This document shows positions 59,736-64,000 of a DNA stretch of 64,000 bases, piece after piece. The DNA is taken from contig OZ026851.1 of NCBI GenBank assembly GCA_964023205.1, positions 15,817,528 through 15,881,527 on the forward strand, read 5' to 3'. Numbering within the stretch: position 1 is the stretch's first letter; the number at the start of each line of letters is the position of its first letter. The DNA is from Lutraria lutraria. Its lineage: Eukaryota > Mollusca > Bivalvia > Venerida > Mactridae. Below the pieces are notes generated by a model. That model saw only the letters and a list, made by a program, of their open reading frames with translations. It was not told where the DNA came from and did not search any database. The position numbers were made by a program, and so were the translations under genes.

Positions 59736-61495
59736 CTACTTTCCCGCCACGGCGATGGTGTCAGGCATCAATTTCTTTGGACAACGTGCATTATTATTGT
59801 CGCGGAGGACCCAGATATTCTTACAGCCAATCGAAACACTGACACATATCGAGTCCTCTGGAACGGTGACTACGGGGTTTATTCTGTAATAGAAATAACA
59901 TCTTTGTATACTAGTAACTGAAATTAATTGTTATTTTCTATTTTTAACCACTGTGCCCTTTCTTTGAGGTCAAAACCGCTGTAAAGTGGTACAATGATGA
60001 CATGTTTCATGTGTAAAATGCTAAAATATACGTGACGTGCAGATTTTATTTTTATATTTAATGGCAAGAAAGATAACACTGACACAATTTTTGTAATAAA
60101 TAAAGTCCCAGTGTGAATTCGTAAATATTCTAATCATACGTATAATAAAATCAGGATTATATAGGGAATTATATTATGGTATGATAAATTATATGATAAA
60201 CTATCAGTCATATGATAAATTATATGATAAATTATTAGCCATATAATAAATTATATGATAAATTATTAGTCAAATGAAAAAGAATATGATGAATTATGAT
60301 CATATGATGAATTATATGATAAATTATTAGTCAAATGAAAAAGAATATGATAATTATGATCATATGATGAATTATATGATAAATTATTAGTCATATAGTA
60401 AATTATATGATAAATTATTAGTCATATAATAAATTATATGATAAATTATTAGTCAAATGAAAAAGAATATGATAAATTATTAGCCATATAATAAATTATA
60501 TGATAAATTATTAGTCAAATGAAAAAGAATATGATAATTATGATCATATGATGAATTATATGATAAATTATTAGTCATATAGTAAATTATATGATAAATT
60601 ATTAGTCATATAATTAATTATATGATAAATTATCAGTAATATGATAAATTATATGATACATTATCAGTAATATGATGAATTATATGATACAATATCAGTA
60701 ATATGATAAATTATATGATACATTATCAGTAATATGATAAATTATATGATACATTACGTACGAGTCACACTTCAGTCCATTACTCGTACATAAACATTTC
60801 ATACATGCTTCATAATCTTTGAACATCGAATTCGGCAGGACTTTTAGTTTTCCATACTCGCAATAATTTACAGGTTTACCATAAACTGAAATTAATGTTG
60901 TTAAATGTCAATTAATCATTGCAGCATTCTCCAATTGATAAAGATTATAGTAACATTGTATTAAGATATATTTGGAATGACTTTGATCTACTAGTATGTG
61001 TACAAAAAGTTTTTATCAAGACAAATATCATAAGATAAATTGCATATCTTTATAATTAACAAAGTTTCAAACAGTACGCAAAATGAATTTCTTAACAGAA
61101 GCTGATTTCTTATCGAAATGACAGAAGTAAAAACAAAGACCTTATTAATCAATTAAATTAAATTAATTATCAAAATAGCATTTCATTCCAATTGACACAG
61201 ATATTCAAGTGTTATTCAATCATGAATATTCCCCATAAAATGTTGAGTAGCAGTGTAATAAATACATTTTTCTCAAATTCTAGATATATAGCATTACAAT
61301 TAAGAAAATTTCAATAATACACTTGTCCAATAAACTTCCTAATGAAAGCCCAGTTATCAATGAAATAGAGTTATTTATCATAAGACTGTATGAAGACCTA
61401 CCATTTTCAGTCTTGATAGCTTCACCAAACGTCGCACCATAAACATCAGAAACTTGGAGCACCAGTAACGCGAGCAACACCAGTGAGATTTTCAT
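59736..61495 (-). CDS. Beta-microseminoprotein-like secreted protein, copy 4 (type B)
   Basis: Exons on the minus strand: 61402-61495, 60762-60885, 59736-59883 (phases 1 and 2), giving 121 aa. The signal peptide runs to about G20 (LLVLQVSDVYG). Cysteines are at 40, 59, 62, 64, 71, 86, 93 and 107. CMKCLC is followed by GLKCDS, then IGCKNIWV and DNNNARCPKK. It pairs with copy 2 in GATF plus IKTE before intron 1, a PxSxFxDY motif in exon 2 and an IA--GK tail. It lacks the AFR motif of the other three in exon 3 (INPVVTV instead). The exon 2 donor GTACGT is weaker. A second GT 4 nt downstream exists, but only the first keeps the 124-nt exon and frame. TATA at 61554-61561; AATAAA near 59601-59606. 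Confidence 0.82.
60170..60757. repeat. AT-rich tandem repeat ATGATAAATTATATGATAAA
   Basis: Units of about 30-32 bp combine ATTATATGATAAATTA with TTAGTCATATAATAA, TTAGTCAAATGAAAAAGA or ATCAGTAATATGATAA variants. A higher-order block of about 180 bp (containing ATTATGATCATATGATGAAT) occurs twice in full. The array abuts the exon 2 donor of microseminoprotein-like copy 4 and lies in its intron 2. Confidence 0.85.
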
Positions 61496-61553
61496 AATTG
61501 TAGTTTGTACAATCACAACAACTCGAATGACCAATACCAGTGCGATAAGGTAC

Positions 61554-61561
61554 TTTTTATA
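61554..61561 (-). promoter_or_regulatory. TATA box of microseminoprotein-like copy 4
   Basis: CATTATAAAAAGTA on the minus strand, 59 bp upstream of the ATG. Confidence 0.6.
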
Positions 61562-61659
61562 ATGAATTATCACATGACGAAATTGAGGACCGTATTGAGA
61601 ATCTTTTAATGTAGTTTTTGGCATAAAGTTGTTACCTAAAGACATTTATGGTTGTTAAG

Positions 61660-62330
61660 AAATTCCAATATATTATTCAACATTAGTTTATATCTCAACT
61701 AGTTGGACATGAATAAGACGATTTTTGTCACTTTTGGTCACTGAATGTTAACGGACAAATAGTGATATTCTTTCATTCCAACATGTAACAGTAACTGTAT
61801 TAACCATTACATATACAAATGGTAAATATATTCCAATATGTACCAAACTGTTAAGACCATAATCAAAAGTTACATAGTCGATTACATTATGACAGTCAAT
61901 TTGTTTAGGCTGTGTTGCTCCTTTTCTCCATTTGCTGGATGTCTCTTGGCATAGTTTTACCAGCAGATTTAGAGATCAAATGGGGAAGGGTTGTCGAGTG
62001 CCGGACCTCGGAGCATCATCTAAACATGCACAAGCTGTTTCGAATTGTTTCGAAAAGTAAACAAGACGTATGACCAACAAATATGTTTTATAATCATCCA
62101 CATTGTATCGGTATTTACATTTGTATGGGCGTTATGATAGTGTCAATATTCTTGTTGATAAGAATCAGCTGTTCTGCAAATTGGTATTTGCTCTATGAAG
62201 CATGTGTCAGCGCAGATTCCAACCATTAGATAAGGTAACTGTGTACAGAGGATATTCCCGCAGGTACGTTACTCATAGAAGTGCTCCATACTGACATACA
62301 GAAATCGCTGGAAGCTATTCCGGGCCATCC
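61660..62330. other. No gene seen
   Basis: Upstream spacer of microseminoprotein-like copy 4; no recognisable feature. Confidence 0.35.
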
Positions 62331-62334
62331 CTAA

Positions 62335-62490
62335 ACAGTACTGAAATTAACTGGATTTGCACAGCACCATGAAACGGGAACTAGCTTAAGAATTGCATGG
62401 CGGATATAGATAAACGTAGTACTTTGGTCTGCATAGAAAATTCATGCGCGCCATACAGCGAGTGACGGCCAAGGGAAGCTGAACTATCAT
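62335..62490 (+). repeat. Dispersed repeat (pair with 5038-5190)
   Basis: CATGAAACGGGAACTAG, GTACTTTGGTCTGCATA, AAATTCATGCGCGCC, GAGTGACGGCC and GAAGCTGAACTATC recur in the order and strand seen at 5038-5190. Confidence 0.6.
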
Positions 62491-63139
62491 TGAGTTACCA
62501 AAAAGCTAACGAAAAAACATTTACGGTGGAGAAAAATGTAATAATAATAAAGCCCAGTTTAAATTATACTGCGCGTTTCCCACATTACTATGAAAATAAA
62601 TATGCATGTATCGAGGAGTTGATGTACATATATATAACAATTGCATTTTAAAACTTTAAATTATGCTTGAGGGATATCGTGAGCTAATAATAATTATATC
62701 AACATTTTTTTAGCGAATTGTTCTCATTACTTGCACGTGTCAAATGCGGACATAGAGAACGTAATAATCTTACAAAAAGTGGGATGTTTTGGATTTCAAT
62801 GGTGGTATCTAACATAATGTCAATCATGCGCTTATTTGCCTATAATATGCAAAGTATAAGCACTAGGGAGATAGTTTGCAATATCTGAAATGATTCTCAT
62901 ACTGTTAGTACCATACAACACAGCTGTGTTACTCGACATGACACTGAGGCGCTTTTCTAGGACGGTAAGGGATCATGTCAATAGTTATGAAGGTGTTTCT
63001 TAGATATTTACTGTACTAGAAACTAGAAAGTATTATAAATGGTGATTTCAATTAAATTTAGGCCAAGTTACTACTTACTAGTCAACACATGAGTGAAGTG
63101 ACATGACTTTATTATGTTGATCACATTTTACAGGGGCTT
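62491..63139. other. No gene seen
   Basis: AT-rich spacer without recognised features. Confidence 0.35.
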
Positions 63140-63352
63140 AACACCGCAGCAAAAGCCAGGGCCACCTACGACTTTTTCCGGCTTAACGGTGGCGAGAGAC
63201 CTGACGAAGGTAAACAGTTCCATAGAGCTTCCGCAAGCTACATGGATAGCTTCCTCACATGCGAAAGTTTGTTTCGACCGGGAATCGACCCCAGAGCGGT
63301 GGGAGGTTAGTGATTGCTAGTCAGAGACCAAAGCCTCTAGCCCACTAGGGCT
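63140..63352 (-). mobile_element. tRNA-derived SINE with conserved core (minus strand)
   Basis: On the minus strand the head is GCCCTAGTGGGCTAGAGGCT with a B-box-like GGTCGATTCCC. The core phrases TTTCGCATGTGAGGAAGC, AGCTTGCGGAAG and CCGTTAAGCCGGAAAAAGTC match the copy at 59205-59450. The 68-codon plus-strand frame is an artefact. Confidence 0.65.
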
Positions 63353-63544
63353 AACTATTAAATGGTTGAAACAAAACATAGACTTCAAATATACATGTAC
63401 AAAATAAAGGCCGAATTAAGACGACAGTATTTAGATTGAGTTCTCGGTAAAAAACATTTCATGATGCAAAGTCGTTCAAAACGTTCATTTTATTCACTGC
63501 AGTTGTTCATTATGTAACCTTAACCATATGTCGATTATGTAAGA

Positions 63545-64000
63545 ACTAGGGCTGTGGCGAGTATCCGAGTACTCGGGTAATCACGAATCAAATTGAAAAA
63601 TCGAGTACGAATAATCGTCATTACTGAGATTCGTGGTTCCCGATCTTGTTTTCTAACATAAAGTGTGTTCCCTTTTCTCTCAATATATATTGTCTCATCA
63701 TAGGCTACTTTGTTTGCCAAGAGGTCCAATCAGATATTTAAATACTGGGTCACCAGCTCAAACCAGAAAATGATGCTGGTAAATCCATTAATTTGGAGTA
63801 CGTATAAATTGAAGCCATAGAAAACAATTTATATTGATTTACTTCATTATTCCTAAAAGAAAATGATATTTAGCTGTCTTCAGGACTGCAATGTTGAAGT
63901 TTTTGATGGGTTACTTGATATCAAAAGATTCGTGATTCGATTTGTGGATCGCAAGTGTTGAATCGTGGATTGGATCGGATCGCCACTTACCCGACGATCC
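63545..64000. mobile_element. Possible hAT-like element running off the window
   Basis: AACTAGGGCTGTGGCGAGTA at 63544-63563 resembles the start of hAT-type elements. It is followed by ATTCGTG / CACGAAT phrases in both orientations. At the window end GGATCGCCACTTACCCGACG partly mirrors the start (GGCGAGTATCC, ACTCGGGTAA). The right end and any target duplication are outside or unresolved. Confidence 0.35.

Overview
This is eukaryotic nuclear DNA, AT-rich and gene-sparse. It is almost certainly from a bivalve mollusc, tentatively a heterodont (clam-like) one. The evidence is the multi-exon genes with GT-AG introns, tRNA-headed SINEs, many short TA-flanked transposon derivatives, and long dispersed repeats ending in a GCTCACCTGA / CAGGTGAGC motif of the kind common in bivalve genomes. 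No bacterial-type operon, CRISPR array, rRNA or intact tRNA gene was found.

Six genes could be rebuilt by joining exons at GT-AG sites that keep frame. All lie on the minus strand and all encode secreted proteins. (1) 12253-21472: a five-exon nicotinamidase of the isochorismatase fold, with complete catalytic and metal residues and an N-terminal signal peptide. (2) 27934-31997: a five-exon Spaetzle/neurotrophin-type cystine-knot pro-cytokine with a furin-like RRKR site. (3-6) 38997-61495: a tandem cluster of four three-exon genes for small basic eight-cysteine secreted proteins that match the beta-microseminoprotein (MSMB/PSP94) pattern. The four share intron phases, a 124-nt middle exon and a TATA box 59-76 bp upstream of the ATG. 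Sequence details fall into an A-B-A-B order, which suggests that a two-gene unit was duplicated.

The remainder is repeats. 0-12 kb: SINE heads, a decayed non-LTR reverse transcriptase, minisatellites and TA-flanked MITEs. 15.35-17.64 kb: a large fold-back palindrome inside nicotinamidase intron 2. 22.04-25.22 kb: a 3.2-kb element bounded by CACTGCTCG inverted termini with a 3-bp direct repeat, mostly filled by tandem arrays. 25.5-26.0, 32.9-34.4, 44.8-45.5, 47.6-48.2, 54.3-55.0 and 60.2-60.8 kb: separate minisatellite arrays, three of them inside introns of the microseminoprotein-like genes. 57.19-57.93 kb: a Mutator-like MITE with long terminal inverted repeats and a 10-bp target duplication.

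The genes do not form a pathway that can be proven from sequence. Together they encode extracellular products: an NAD-metabolite enzyme, a Toll-type ligand and small disulfide-rich proteins. A role in haemolymph or mucosal defence is possible, but that is inference. Exon models rest on splice-site logic, frame and family motifs and have not been tested against transcripts.
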